DNA from: Aeromicrobium massiliense JC14
Lineage (GTDB): Bacteria > Actinomycetota > Actinomycetes > Propionibacteriales > Nocardioidaceae
Direction: 5' to 3'
DNA length: 64,000 bases
Assembly: GCF_000312105.1 (NCBI RefSeq)
Contig: NZ_HE978636.1
Span: 399,642 to 463,641 of the forward strand
The notes beneath the pieces are model-generated. The model did not search any database. It worked only from the letters and a program-made list of their open reading frames with translations, and was not told the origin of the DNA. Numbering within the stretch: position 1 is the stretch's first letter; the number at the start of each line of letters is the position of its first letter. Below, one piece after another: positions 26,724 through 37,922 of the stretch. The position numbers were made by a program, and so were the translations under genes.

Positions 26724-26763
26724 ACGGCGCGGGACCCGCCGGTGAGGGCGGGTCCCGCGCCGT
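26724..26763 (-). terminator. Strong hairpin terminator after the secreted protein gene region
   Basis: ACGGCGCGGGACCCGCC (26724-26740) pairs perfectly with GGCGGGTCCCGCGCCGT (26747-26763), with a 6-base loop. On the minus strand it lies just after the stop of the secreted protein gene at 26780. Confidence 0.8.
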
Positions 26764-26779
26764 GTGGGCGGGGCTGGCG

Positions 26780-28087
26780 TCAGCGCGCGGCGACGCGGCG
26801 CAGCGTGATGTTCTGCACCCAGCTGCCGGACTTGCTGGTCTTGACCCCGTTGCGCTCGAACTCGTTCTTGAACACGCCCTGGGTCTTCACGGTGAACGGC
26901 TTCGTGCTCAGCAGGGTCGCCACCGGCAGCTTCACCGTCCGGCTGGCGAGCGGGATCTCCTGGCTGTTGTCCTGCAGCTCCTTCACGCGGCAGCGCGAGT
27001 CCCAGGCGCCGGGGTAGCCGAGGCTCTTGCCGCGCGGCGGGAAGAACACGACCTCGCCGGTCGAGGCGCCCTTGGCGATGCGCACGTTCACGGTCATCCG
27101 GTCGGTCGGGTACTGCTTGCTGTCGTCCACGTCGATCTCGCACGGCTGCACGGTGGCGGGCTCGGCCGTCTTGCATCCCTTGAGGTGGTCGACGTAGGTC
27201 GACGAGACGTCGGGGTAGATGTCGACCTGACGGTTGCCGTTGAAGGCCAGCCCCTCGCGCCAGACCTTCGGGGAGTCGGCCGTGGGCCGGGAGGCAGTGG
27301 TCTGGCGGGTGACCTCGCTGGAGATCTCGCCGCAGGTGGCGTCCTGCTGGACACCGCGCTGGATGGTCTTGGAGCCGATCGCGACGACCTCGTACGCGAT
27401 GACGTCCTTCGCGCCCGGAGAGACGGTCATGCGGCTGACGGGCGAGCCGGACGCGGCGGCGCCGCGGAACGAGCCGGCGACGGCGCGCAGGTTCCACTGG
27501 CCCATGGCGGGCGCGGTCACGGCGATCGAGGTGTTGCCCCGTGCGGCGGCCTTGACCGTCTTGAGCGTGCGCCAGGCACCGCCGTTGCTGACCTGGATGC
27601 TGATCGGGCGGCCGGCGCGGTGCGGGCTGGTGGCGACGACGGCGCGCAGCACGCCACCGCTCATGACGTTGGTCCCGAAGCTGAGACGCACCTGCTGGGC
27701 GACCGGACGCAGGGTCCCGACGCGCGACTTGCGCGCCGACAGCGTGCGCTTGCCCTGCTTCGTCCTCGGCGCGACCACGCGGTACTTCGCGGTCCGCGCC
27801 GGGAACCGGACGGTCAGGCGGTACGTGCCCTTCGAGGTCGTGCGGCCCTTGCTGACGGCGCGCCACTTGCCGCCCGACTGCAGCTGCAGCGTGATGGGCC
27901 GGCGGGCGTCCTTGCGGGAGAACTTGCCGGAGATCGCGGTCGACTCGCCGGCGATGCCCGAGCGGACCGCGCTCGCCGACGCGTGGACGCGATGGCCCGG
28001 CGACGGGTCCGTCTGAGCCTGAGCCTGTGCCGGCAGGGCGGTCGCGACCAGGGCCGCTATCGCGGTGGCGCCGAGGATGCTTCGCAT
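26780..28087 (-). CDS. Secreted protein with Ig-like repeats, unknown function
   Basis: The 435-residue product has a signal peptide with cleavage after AQAQA. Two or three bacterial Ig-like beta units follow (RRPITLQLQSGGKWRAVSKG ... GRPISIQVSNGGAWRTLKT), each with the pattern L-Q-(S/V)-GG-x-W-R. A distinct C-terminal region of about 210 residues carries four cysteines (ATCGE, KGCKT, QPCEI, SRCRV) and could form two disulfides. It is probably cell-surface or extracellular. No catalytic motif is seen. It is monocistronic, with a strong terminator downstream. Confidence 0.8.
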   Translation of the reverse strand: MRSILGATAIAALVATALPAQAQAQTDPSPGHRVHASASAVRSGIAGESTAISGKFSRKDARRPITLQLQSGGKWRAVSKGRTTSKGTYRLTVRFPARTAKYRVVAPRTKQGKRTLSARKSRVGTLRPVAQQVRLSFGTNVMSGGVLRAVVATSPHRAGRPISIQVSNGGAWRTLKTVKAAARGNTSIAVTAPAMGQWNLRAVAGSFRGAAASGSPVSRMTVSPGAKDVIAYEVVAIGSKTIQRGVQQDATCGEISSEVTRQTTASRPTADSPKVWREGLAFNGNRQVDIYPDVSSTYVDHLKGCKTAEPATVQPCEIDVDDSKQYPTDRMTVNVRIAKGASTGEVVFFPPRGKSLGYPGAWDSRCRVKELQDNSQEIPLASRTVKLPVATLLSTKPFTVKTQGVFKNEFERNGVKTSKSGSWVQNITLRRVAAR

Positions 28088-28269
28088 GGAGCTTCTCCTA
28101 GTGAGGCACGACCGGGCACGCCGGCCGCGAGAAAGGGTGACGTACGGACGCTAGGAGGCGGCGGCGACGGCGCCATCCCTCGTCGCTGGGGGACGAGACG
28201 TCGCAGCCCCGCGACGCAGCGGTCCCGGGCACGGTCGTGCCCGCGGGGGTGCCGGTGACCCGACCGGCC

Positions 28270-28275
28270 TAGCCT
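28270..28275 (+). promoter_or_regulatory. -10 element for a leaderless DUF885 transcript
   Basis: TAGCCT is followed by six bases and then ATG at 28282. No ribosome-binding site intervenes. Confidence 0.55.
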
Positions 28276-28281
28276 GGGCGC

Positions 28282-29943
28282 ATGCCCGCCGAGAACCGCC
28301 AGCCCACCGCCCTCGACCAGGTCGCCGAGGCCTGGGTCGACACCGTGCTCGACCTGCAGCCCGAGACCGCGGTCGAGCTCGGCCGACCGGGCTACGAGGG
28401 TCGCTACAGCGACCTGTCGCCCGAGGGCCACGAGGCCTACGCCGAGGCCGTCCGCGCGACCCTCGCGACGGTGCGCGAGACGCCCGTGGCCGACGCGGTC
28501 GACGAGGTCACGCGGATGGAGATGGTCCGCTCGCTGGAGCTCGCGGTCGAGCAGCACGAGGCCGGCCTGTGGCAGCGCGACCTCAACGTCATCGCGTCCC
28601 CGGCCCAGGGCGTCCGTGACGTCTTCGACCTCATGCCCACCGAGTCCGAGCAGGACTGGGAGCACGTCGCCCAGCGGCTGCGGGCCGTCCCGGGTGCGCT
28701 CGAGGGGTACGTCGCGTCGCTGCGCGCCGGCATCGCGGCCGGCAACGTCCCCGCCGAGCGCCAGGTGCGGGCCGTGCTGGCCCAGGCCGAGCGGCACGCG
28801 TCCGCCGAGGGCTTCTTCGTCCGGCTCGCCGCTTCGCCGTCCGCGCCCACGTCGCTCGTGACCGACCTGGACGCCGGCGCGCAGGCCGCCGCGGACGCCT
28901 ACGCAGCGCTGGGCCGCTTCCTCGCCGACGAGCTCGCCCCCGTCGCGCCGGCCGAGGACGCCGTGGGCCGCGAGGTCTACGCCCTGCAGTCGCGCTACTT
29001 CCTCGGTGCCGAGGTCGACCTCGACGAGACGTACGAGTGGGGCCGCGAGGAGCTGGCCCGCACCGTCGCCGAGCAGGAGGCGATCGCGCGGCAGATCGTC
29101 CCGGACGCCGTGGGCGACCCGGTGCAGGCCGCCGTCGCCTTCCTGGACGCCGACCCGGCGCGCCAGCTGCACGGCACCGCGGCCCTGCAGGTCTGGATGC
29201 AGCGCACGTCCGACGCCGCCGTCGAGGAGCTCGGCCGCACGCACTTCGACGTGCCCGAGCCGGTCCGCGCGCTGGAGTGCATGATCGCCCCGACCCAGGA
29301 CGGCGGCATCTACTACACCGGGCCGACGGAGGACTTCTCCCGGCCCGGCCGCATGTGGTGGAGCGTCCCCGAGGGCGTCGAGACCTTCGCCACCTGGCGC
29401 GAGCTGACGACCGTCTACCACGAGGGCGTCCCCGGCCACCACCTCCAGATCGGCGTCGCGACCTACCAGGCGTCCACGCTCAACAGCTGGCGCCGGTCGA
29501 GCTGGACGTCCGGCCACGGCGAGGGCTGGGCGCTCTACGCCGAGCGGCTCATGGACGAGCTCGGCTACCTCGCCGACCCGGCCGACCGGCTCGGCATGCT
29601 CGACGCGCAGCGCATGCGCGCCGCCCGCGTCGTGCTCGACATCGGCGTGCACCTGCGCAAGCCGCACCCCGACGGGGGCACCTGGGACGCGGCGAAGGCG
29701 CTGGCGTTCATGCGCCAGCACGTCAACATGGACGACGCGTTCATCCGCTTCGAGGTCGACCGCTACCTCGGCTGGCCGGGCCAGGCCCCGTCGTACAAGG
29801 TGGGACAGCGCATCTGGGAGCAGGTGCGCGACGAGGTGGCCCGCCGCGAGGGGGCCGACTTCGACGTCAAGGCGTTCCACCGCCGCGCGCTGGAGCTCGG
29901 CGGGCTCGGGCTCGACACGCTGCGCGCCGTCCTCGTCCCGTGA
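28282..29943 (+). CDS. DUF885-family zinc-metallopeptidase-like protein
   Basis: The 553-residue protein is full length for DUF885 and carries the gluzincin-like motif HEGVPGHH (in TTVYHEGVPGHHLQIG). SGHGEGWALYAERLMDELGY provides the downstream glutamate, and PGQAPSYKVGQRIWEQVR is a family signature. Members resemble oligopeptidase-like gluzincins; the substrate is not known. There is no signal peptide, so a cytoplasmic role is likely. The aldo/keto reductase gene follows after 23 bp and may be co-transcribed. Confidence 0.9.
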   Translation: MPAENRQPTALDQVAEAWVDTVLDLQPETAVELGRPGYEGRYSDLSPEGHEAYAEAVRATLATVRETPVADAVDEVTRMEMVRSLELAVEQHEAGLWQRDLNVIASPAQGVRDVFDLMPTESEQDWEHVAQRLRAVPGALEGYVASLRAGIAAGNVPAERQVRAVLAQAERHASAEGFFVRLAASPSAPTSLVTDLDAGAQAAADAYAALGRFLADELAPVAPAEDAVGREVYALQSRYFLGAEVDLDETYEWGREELARTVAEQEAIARQIVPDAVGDPVQAAVAFLDADPARQLHGTAALQVWMQRTSDAAVEELGRTHFDVPEPVRALECMIAPTQDGGIYYTGPTEDFSRPGRMWWSVPEGVETFATWRELTTVYHEGVPGHHLQIGVATYQASTLNSWRRSSWTSGHGEGWALYAERLMDELGYLADPADRLGMLDAQRMRAARVVLDIGVHLRKPHPDGGTWDAAKALAFMRQHVNMDDAFIRFEVDRYLGWPGQAPSYKVGQRIWEQVRDEVARREGADFDVKAFHRRALELGGLGLDTLRAVLVP

Positions 29944-29966
29944 GCCACGAACCCACCGGAGGAACC

Positions 29967-30953
29967 ATGGAGACCCGCACCCTCGGACGCACCGGACGAC
30001 CGGTCTCGGTCGTCGGCCTCGGCACCTGGCAGCTCGGCGCCGACTGGGGCGAGGTCCGTGAGGACGACGCCCTGGCCGTGCTCGACGCCGCGTACGAGGG
30101 CGGCGTGCGGTTCTACGACACCGCCGACGTCTACGGCGACGGCCGCAGCGAGCAGCTGATCGGCCGCTGGCTGCGCTCGCGCGGCATCGACGACGTCACC
30201 GTGGCCACCAAGATGGGCCGCCGCGCCGACCCGCACGTGCCCGAGGCGTACACGCTGGACGCGTTCCGGGCCTGGAACGACCGCTCGCGCGAGAACCTCG
30301 GCGTCGAGACGCTCGACCTCGTGCAGCTGCACTGCCCGCCGACGCCGGTGTACGACCGCGACGAGACGTACGACGCGCTCGACACGCTGGTCGAGGAGGG
30401 ACGCGTCGCGGCGTACGGCGTGAGCGTCGAGACCCGCGCCGAGGCGCTCGCCGCGATCGCTCGCCCGCACGTGGCGACGGTGCAGATCATCCTCAACATG
30501 CTGCGCCTCGCCCCGCTGGAGGACGTCCTGCCCGCCGCGCAGGAGGCGGGCGTCGGCATCATCGTGCGCGTCCCGCTGGCCAGCGGCCTGCTGTCGGGCA
30601 AGTACGACGAGACGACGACCTTCGACGCGTCCGACCACCGCAGCTACAACCGCGACGGCTCGGCCTTCGACGTCGGCGAGACGTTCTCGGGCGTGCCGTT
30701 CGAGCTGGGCCTGGACGCCGTGCGCCGGCTCGCCCCGCTCGTGCCGGAGGGCGCGACCATGGCGCAGACGGCACTGCGCTGGGTGATCGACCAGCCGGGC
30801 GTCAGCACGGTCATCCCGGGCGCACGCAACCCCGACCAGGCCCGCAGCAACGTCGCCGCCGCCGACCTCGCGCCGCTGACGCCGGAGACGCTGGACGCCG
30901 TCCGCGCCGTCTACGACGAGCTCGTCGCCCCCGTGGTCGCCGACCGCTGGTAG
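29967..30953 (+). CDS. Aldo/keto reductase
   Basis: The 328-residue TIM-barrel NADPH oxidoreductase has the AKR catalytic Asp and Tyr motif FYDTADVYGDGRSE, the lysine in VATKMG, and the cofactor segment GVSTVIPGARNPDQARSN. The substrate-facing loop LVQLHCPPTPVYDRDE keeps the conserved histidine. It reduces aldehydes or ketones; the specific substrate is unknown. GGAGGAACC precedes the ATG. The gene follows DUF885 closely and ends before the 63-nt palindrome. Confidence 0.93.
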   Translation: METRTLGRTGRPVSVVGLGTWQLGADWGEVREDDALAVLDAAYEGGVRFYDTADVYGDGRSEQLIGRWLRSRGIDDVTVATKMGRRADPHVPEAYTLDAFRAWNDRSRENLGVETLDLVQLHCPPTPVYDRDETYDALDTLVEEGRVAAYGVSVETRAEALAAIARPHVATVQIILNMLRLAPLEDVLPAAQEAGVGIIVRVPLASGLLSGKYDETTTFDASDHRSYNRDGSAFDVGETFSGVPFELGLDAVRRLAPLVPEGATMAQTALRWVIDQPGVSTVIPGARNPDQARSNVAAADLAPLTPETLDAVRAVYDELVAPVVADRW

Positions 30954-30980
30954 CCGTCCCTCACCCGAGCCCGGCGCCCC

Positions 30981-31043
30981 CGAGATGTGGGGAGGAATGA
31001 ACCATGATCCGTCCGATCGTGGTCCTTTTCTCCCCACATCTCG
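30981..31043. repeat. 63-nt near-perfect long palindrome (29-bp stem, 5-nt loop)
   Basis: The left arm is 30981-31009 and the right arm 31015-31043. They pair over 29 positions with two mismatches and two G-T wobbles. The outer 14 bp (CGAGATGTGGGGAG and its complement) are perfect. The loop is CGTCC. It lies between convergent genes. It could act as a bidirectional terminator but is unusually long, resembling a palindromic dispersed repeat or miniature element. The arms are AT-richer than their surroundings. Confidence 0.8.
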
Positions 31044-31072
31044 GCGGAGCGAGCGGGAGGTGAGGGCCGGGC

Positions 31073-31873
31073 TCAGGTGTGGGCGCGCAGGAAGCCGCGG
31101 ACGGTCGGGGTGACCACGTCGGCGAACTCCTCGAAGAACCCGTGCCGGCCCTTCTCGTGGACGAGCACGTGCGCGTCCGGGATGCGCTCGCCGAGCAGGT
31201 CGGCGTTCTCGGCCGGCGCCATCCGGTCGTCGGCGCCGTGCAGGACGAGCGTGGGCACGGCGAGCCGCGGCAGGTCGTCCCAGGCGTCGTGCCGGCGGCT
31301 GACCCGGCGGTGGGCGCGCGACTCCTCGGACGTCATGGTGGGGTCGCCCAGCAGCCGGCTCTCGCGGATGTCGCGCGGCCAGTCCGGCGTGTAGAACAGG
31401 TCGCGCAGCGAGGCCAGGCGCACGTCGTCGTCGGGCTCGCCCAGGCTGCGGCGCACGTCGGCGTCCCACTCGTGCGCGTGCGGCCCGCCCGGCGAGGTGC
31501 AGGCCAGGACGAGCGACGAGACCAGGTCGGGGTGGCGCAGCGCGAGCATCTGCGCGACGCGTCCGCCCATGGACGTGCCGTAGACGGCCGCCGGGGCGCC
31601 GCCGAGCGCGCGCAGCACGTCCGCGGCGTCGTCGGCGAACGACGCCGTGCTCCAGTCGCCGACCTCGCCGCGACTGTCGCCCGTGCCGCGCCAGTCGAAG
31701 GTGATGGTGCGCCAGCGGTCCTCGAAGCCCTCGCGGACGCCGTCCCACCAGCGGTGCGAGTTGGCCTGGCCGGCCAGCAGCAGCACGACGTGGGTGCGCT
31801 TGGGACCGCCCGACTGGGCCGAGATCTCGAAGCCGTCACGGGTGGTGACCGTGCTCCGTCGCAGCGCGCTCAC
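31073..31873 (-). CDS. Alpha/beta-fold hydrolase
   Basis: The 266-residue protein has HVVLLLAGQANSHRWW (oxyanion region), nucleophile elbow YGTSMGGRV, a late acid in LHGADDRMAP and the catalytic histidine in EKGRHGFFEEF, so the triad looks complete. The substrate is unknown. The GTG start at 31873 overlaps the stop of the DUF3180 gene by 4 bp, so it is the last gene of the folate operon. A role in folate metabolism is not implied by the fold. Confidence 0.87.
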   Translation of the reverse strand: MSALRRSTVTTRDGFEISAQSGGPKRTHVVLLLAGQANSHRWWDGVREGFEDRWRTITFDWRGTGDSRGEVGDWSTASFADDAADVLRALGGAPAAVYGTSMGGRVAQMLALRHPDLVSSLVLACTSPGGPHAHEWDADVRRSLGEPDDDVRLASLRDLFYTPDWPRDIRESRLLGDPTMTSEESRAHRRVSRRHDAWDDLPRLAVPTLVLHGADDRMAPAENADLLGERIPDAHVLVHEKGRHGFFEEFADVVTPTVRGFLRAHT

Positions 31874-32373
31874 GCGGGCGTCGCGTCCGGGGCGGGGGCC
31901 TTCTTGCCCTGGTCGTCCTCGTCGTCGCCGGGCACCTGCAGGGCCCGCTCGAGCAGCAGCGCGGCCACCACGAGCAGCACCGCGCCGACGGCGGCCGCGC
32001 CGCTGTGCAGGACGCGGTCGCGGCCCAGCGGCGTCTGCCACGCGTCGGCGAAGGCCAGCGCGTACCCGGCGTAGCCACCGGCCACGATCGCGCCGACCAG
32101 GCTGCTGGCCTTGGCCAGCGCGAGCAGCTTGATGCCGTGGTCGGACGTCATGCGCTCGTGCCGCTTGTGCAGGCTCTGCCAGGTGCTCCAGGCGAGCGCC
32201 CCCAGCACGCCGGCGCCCACCACGAGCGCGACCGCCGGCGCCCAGCCCACCTGCGGCGGGTGGACGTCCAGGCGGTCGAGCAGGCTCGGGAGGAGGCGTC
32301 CGACGACCAGGAGCACCGCGCCCACCGCCGCCAGCACGGCGACGGAGGTCCGGGGAACCGGGCCGGTGCTCAC
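31870..32373 (-). CDS. DUF3180 family membrane protein
   Basis: The 167-residue protein has four hydrophobic segments (SVAVLAAVGAVLLVVGRLL, WAPAVALVVGAGVLGALAW, SSLVGAIVAGGYAGYALAF, AAAVGAVLLVVAALLLERAL) and an acidic/basic C-terminal tail. DUF3180 is a conserved actinobacterial family normally found right after folK, as here. GTG at 32373 lies one base from the folK stop. No biochemical function is known. Confidence 0.85.
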   Translation of the reverse strand: MSTGPVPRTSVAVLAAVGAVLLVVGRLLPSLLDRLDVHPPQVGWAPAVALVVGAGVLGALAWSTWQSLHKRHERMTSDHGIKLLALAKASSLVGAIVAGGYAGYALAFADAWQTPLGRDRVLHSGAAAVGAVLLVVAALLLERALQVPGDDEDDQGKKAPAPDATPA

Positions 32374-32374
32374 G

Positions 32375-32938
32375 TCAGAGCAGGATCTCGAGGTCCTCGC
32401 GCCGCACGACACCGCTGGTGTCGACGTCGCCGATGAGGTCGGCCACGAACCCCTTGCCGGGGATCTCACCCTCGGGGTCGATCTCCAGCCAGGGCGCCAG
32501 CACGAAGGCGCGCTCGTGCGCCCGCGGGTGCGGCAGCGTCAGCTGCTCGTCGTCGGCCACGCGGTCGCCGACGACGATCAGGTCGACGTCGAGCGTGCGC
32601 GGACCGTTCGTCTCGCCCCGCTCGCGGCCGAAGGCGTCCTCGATGGCCAGCGCGCGGTCGAGCAGCGTGTGGACGGTGAGGGTGGTGTCGATCAGGACGA
32701 CTGCGTTCAGGAAGGACGGCGAGTCCTCGGGCGCACCCACGGGCTCGGTCTCGTACACGGAGGAGACGGCGACGAGGGTGACCTCGGGCGTGTCCTCGAG
32801 CGCGGAGACGGCCCCCTGCAGGCGTCCGAGACGATCACCCAGGTTCGACCCGATCGCGAGCACGGCCTGACGGATGGGACGCATCCCACCGGTCATCGTG
32901 TCCGCATCCAGGACGTACGGGGTGGGCGATTCGGTCAC
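32375..32938 (-). CDS. folK: 2-amino-4-hydroxy-6-hydroxymethyldihydropteridine pyrophosphokinase
   Basis: The 187-residue enzyme has AVLAIGSNLGDRLGRLQGAV, VYETEPVGAPEDSPSFLNAVV and GPRTLDVDLIV (metal-binding D-x-D) with LPHPRAHERAFVLAPW, all diagnostic of FolK. It transfers pyrophosphate to the pterin substrate of FolP. An N-terminal extension of about 22 residues precedes the core. It overlaps the folB stop by 4 bp in the folate operon. Confidence 0.96.
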   Translation of the reverse strand: MTESPTPYVLDADTMTGGMRPIRQAVLAIGSNLGDRLGRLQGAVSALEDTPEVTLVAVSSVYETEPVGAPEDSPSFLNAVVLIDTTLTVHTLLDRALAIEDAFGRERGETNGPRTLDVDLIVVGDRVADDEQLTLPHPRAHERAFVLAPWLEIDPEGEIPGKGFVADLIGDVDTSGVVRREDLEILL

Positions 32939-33312
32939 GTTCTGCTCCGCTCCATGGTCACGGCGACGTCGGTGAACGCCACCTCGATCGGTGCCTCGGG
33001 CTTGTGCACCGTCACGCTAGCCCATCGCACCTGCTCGTGCTTCCAGCACGTGTCCAGCATACGAAGGGCCACTGTCTCGATGAGATCGGTGGGGTCGTCG
33101 ACGAGGGCCGCGTGCAGCTGGTCGGCCAGCTCGCCGTAGTGCACGGACGCGCTGAGGTCGCCCGTGCGGGCCGCCGTCTGCAGGTCCAGGCCGAGGCTGA
33201 CGTCCACGACGAACGTCTGCCCGTCTCGGCGCTCGAAGTCGAACAGGCCGTGGTGGGCGTGCGCCCGGATGCCGGTCAGGTCGATCCGGTCCAGGCCGTC
33301 GGGCATCGTCAT
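32935..33312 (-). CDS. folB: Dihydroneopterin aldolase
   Basis: The roughly 125-residue protein has GIRAHAHHGLFDFERRDGQTFVVDV and LIETVALRMLDTCW and HKPEAPIEV, the FolB signature with Glu and Lys residues of the active site. It cleaves dihydroneopterin to hydroxymethyl-dihydropterin and glycolaldehyde. Start ATG 33312 is preferred over a longer in-frame start at 33342 because GGAGGGG lies about six bases before it and the longer start would overlap the preceding gene. Confidence 0.95.
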   Translation of the reverse strand: MTMPDGLDRIDLTGIRAHAHHGLFDFERRDGQTFVVDVSLGLDLQTAARTGDLSASVHYGELADQLHAALVDDPTDLIETVALRMLDTCWKHEQVRWASVTVHKPEAPIEVAFTDVAVTMERSRT

Positions 33313-33334
33313 CGGCACCCCTCCGCTCGCTCGC

Positions 33335-33766
33335 TCATGCACCCTCCACCGGGACCAGGCTGGACGTGTGCCGGCTCCACAGCCGCCAGCCGGTGCTGAC
33401 CTTGACCAGCACGTGGGTGGCGACGGCGGACGAGCCGGAGAAGCCGTCGGCCTGGCGCGCCGAGCCGTCCGACAGCATGTTCTCGGTGCACGTGACGATC
33501 GCGACCTCGGCGAGGTCGGGGTCGGCCGGACGGGTCGAGATGGTCATGTCGGTGAGGAAGAACTGCACGTAGTCGACGTTGGCCATGAGCACCGCCCACG
33601 ACTTGAGGATGGCGTCGGTGCCGCGCAGCGGCGCGCCACCGGGGTGGACGCACACGGTGCCGGGGCTGTCGAGCCACAGCGCGCGCATGAGGTCCAGGTC
33701 GCCGGACTCGATGCTGTCGTAGAAGCCCCGGTGGGCGGCCACGACGGCGGCGTGGGCGGGCTCCAT
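33335..33766 (-). CDS. SnoaL/NTF2-like protein inserted in the folate operon
   Basis: The 143-residue protein matches SnoaL-like domains: VVAAHRGFYDSIESGDLDLMRALWLD at the start, then CVHPGGAPLRGTDAILKSWAVL and GWRLWSRHTS. Such cone-shaped folds serve as small hydrolases, cyclases or binding proteins. It sits between folP and folB with a 1-bp overlap upstream and 22 bp downstream, so it is co-transcribed with folate genes. Mycobacterial operons lack it as far as I know. Its role could concern dihydroneopterin triphosphate, but this is speculation. Confidence 0.8.
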   Translation of the reverse strand: MEPAHAAVVAAHRGFYDSIESGDLDLMRALWLDSPGTVCVHPGGAPLRGTDAILKSWAVLMANVDYVQFFLTDMTISTRPADPDLAEVAIVTCTENMLSDGSARQADGFSGSSAVATHVLVKVSTGWRLWSRHTSSLVPVEGA

Positions 33767-34608
33767 CAGTCGGCCGCCAGCTCGTCGATGAGCCGGGCGG
33801 CCACGCGCACGGCCGAGGCGGACGACTTCGCGTCGTGGACGCGAACGGCCCAGGCGCCGGCGAGGGCGGAGTAGGTCGAGATCGCCGCGGTCGCGTCGTC
33901 GCGGTCGCGCGGGCGGGGCGGCTCACCGCCCTGGGCGAGCAGGTCGCCCAGGAAGCCCTTGCGGCTGGCCGCGACGAGCACCGGCAGGTCGAGGTCGACG
34001 AACGCGTCGAGGTGGCCGAGCAGCTCCCAGTTCTGGTCGCCGGTCTTGGAGAAGCCCAGGCCCGGGTCGACGACGACCCGGTCGAGCGCGACGCCGGCGG
34101 CCACGGCCGCGTCGACCTGCTGGGACAGCTCGGTGACGACGTCGGCCACGAGGTCGTCGTAGTCGGTGTGCCGCTGCATGGTCGCCGCGTGCTGGCGCCA
34201 GTGCATGATGACGATCGGCACCTCGGAGTCGGCGGCCAGGCGCAGCATGTCGGGCTCGGCGCGACCGCCCGACACGTCGTTGATCAGCTGGGCGCCGGCC
34301 TCGAGGGCCCGCTCGGCCACCCGCACGCGCGTGGTGTCGACCGAGACGACGTGCCCGGCGTCGGCCAGCTCGCGCACGACGGGCACGACCCGGCGCAGCT
34401 CCTCGTCCTCGGGCACGCGGTCGGCACCGGGACGGGTCGACTCGCCGCCGACGTCGACCAGGTCGGCACCGTCCTCGACGAGCGTGCGGCCGCGGCCGAT
34501 GGCGCGCGACTGGTCGAAGAAGCGCCCGCCGTCGGAGAACGAGTCGGGCGTGACGTTGACGACGCCCATGACGAGCGTCCGGTCGGCCGGCAGCGAGGGC
34601 AGGACCAC
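33766..34608 (-). CDS. folP: Dihydropteroate synthase
   Basis: The 280-residue TIM barrel has MGVVNVTPDSFSDGGRF, LVDVGGESTRPGA, INDVSGG, VVDPGLGFSKT and LVAASRKGFLG, the full DHPS set. It joins pterin pyrophosphate with p-aminobenzoate and is the sulfonamide target. A GTG start lies four bases after the folE stop. The C-terminal HDAKSSASAVRVAARLID fits the usual V-H-D-V region with a changed residue. Confidence 0.97.
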   Translation of the reverse strand: MVLPSLPADRTLVMGVVNVTPDSFSDGGRFFDQSRAIGRGRTLVEDGADLVDVGGESTRPGADRVPEDEELRRVVPVVRELADAGHVVSVDTTRVRVAERALEAGAQLINDVSGGRAEPDMLRLAADSEVPIVIMHWRQHAATMQRHTDYDDLVADVVTELSQQVDAAVAAGVALDRVVVDPGLGFSKTGDQNWELLGHLDAFVDLDLPVLVAASRKGFLGDLLAQGGEPPRPRDRDDATAAISTYSALAGAWAVRVHDAKSSASAVRVAARLIDELAAD

Positions 34609-34612
34609 GGCG

Positions 34613-35179
34613 CTACCGGCTCGTGATGAGGCCCATGGCCTCGGCTCGCGTGGCGGGGTCGCGCAGCTGGCCGCGGACGGCGCTCGTGATCGTCTTCGCG
34701 CCGCCCTTGCGCACGCCGCGCATGGTCATGCACAGGTGCTCGGCCTCGATGACGACGATGACGCCGCGAGGCTGCAGGTGCTCGACGATCGCGTCGGCGA
34801 CCTGCGTGGTGAGCCGTTCCTGCACCTGCGGGCGCCGGGCGAAGACGTCGACGAGGCGCGCGAGCTTGGACAGCCCGGTCACGCGGCCGCCCTCGGTGGG
34901 GATGTAGCCGACGTGCGCAGTGCCGAAGAACGGGACGAGGTGGTGCTCGCACATCGACCACATCTCGATGTCCTTGACCAGGATGAGCTCCTCGTGCGCG
35001 ACGTCGAACGTGCGCACCAGGACGTCCTCGGGCGTCTGGTCCAGGCCGGCGACCAGCTCGACGTACGAGCGGGCCACGCGGGCGGGGGTGTCCTTGAGGC
35101 CGTCGCGGTCGGGGTCCTCGCCGATGGCGATCAGCAGCTCACGGATCGCCGCCTCCGCGCGCGGCTGGTCGATGCTCAT
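34613..35179 (-). CDS. folE: GTP cyclohydrolase I
   Basis: The 188-residue enzyme has [38 protein letters not shown] (zinc Cys and His) and [14 protein letters not shown] (second zinc Cys) typical of FolE-I. It converts GTP to 7,8-dihydroneopterin triphosphate, the entry to folate. It lies 31 bp after ftsH. The zinc-dependent type is expected in actinobacteria. Confidence 0.97.
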   Translation of the reverse strand: MSIDQPRAEAAIRELLIAIGEDPDRDGLKDTPARVARSYVELVAGLDQTPEDVLVRTFDVAHEELILVKDIEMWSMCEHHLVPFFGTAHVGYIPTEGGRVTGLSKLARLVDVFARRPQVQERLTTQVADAIVEHLQPRGVIVVIEAEHLCMTMRGVRKGGAKTITSAVRGQLRDPATRAEAMGLITSR

Positions 35180-35210
35180 GCGACGACCTCCGCGAAGAGG
35201 CGTGAGCTCG

Positions 35211-37223
<2,013 letters not shown>

Positions 37224-37360
37224 ACGGGACGGGGCGGAAGCCCACTCCTCACTGACGTTCTCGACGGGTAGTCAGACGGTACACGCATCGCCGACACCCG
37301 ACTCAACGACGAGCAGGGGTCGCTCGTTCCCGTGTTCGCCGGGGGCGAACCGGCGTGCGC

Positions 37361-37918
<558 letters not shown>

Positions 37919-37922
37919 GCGC

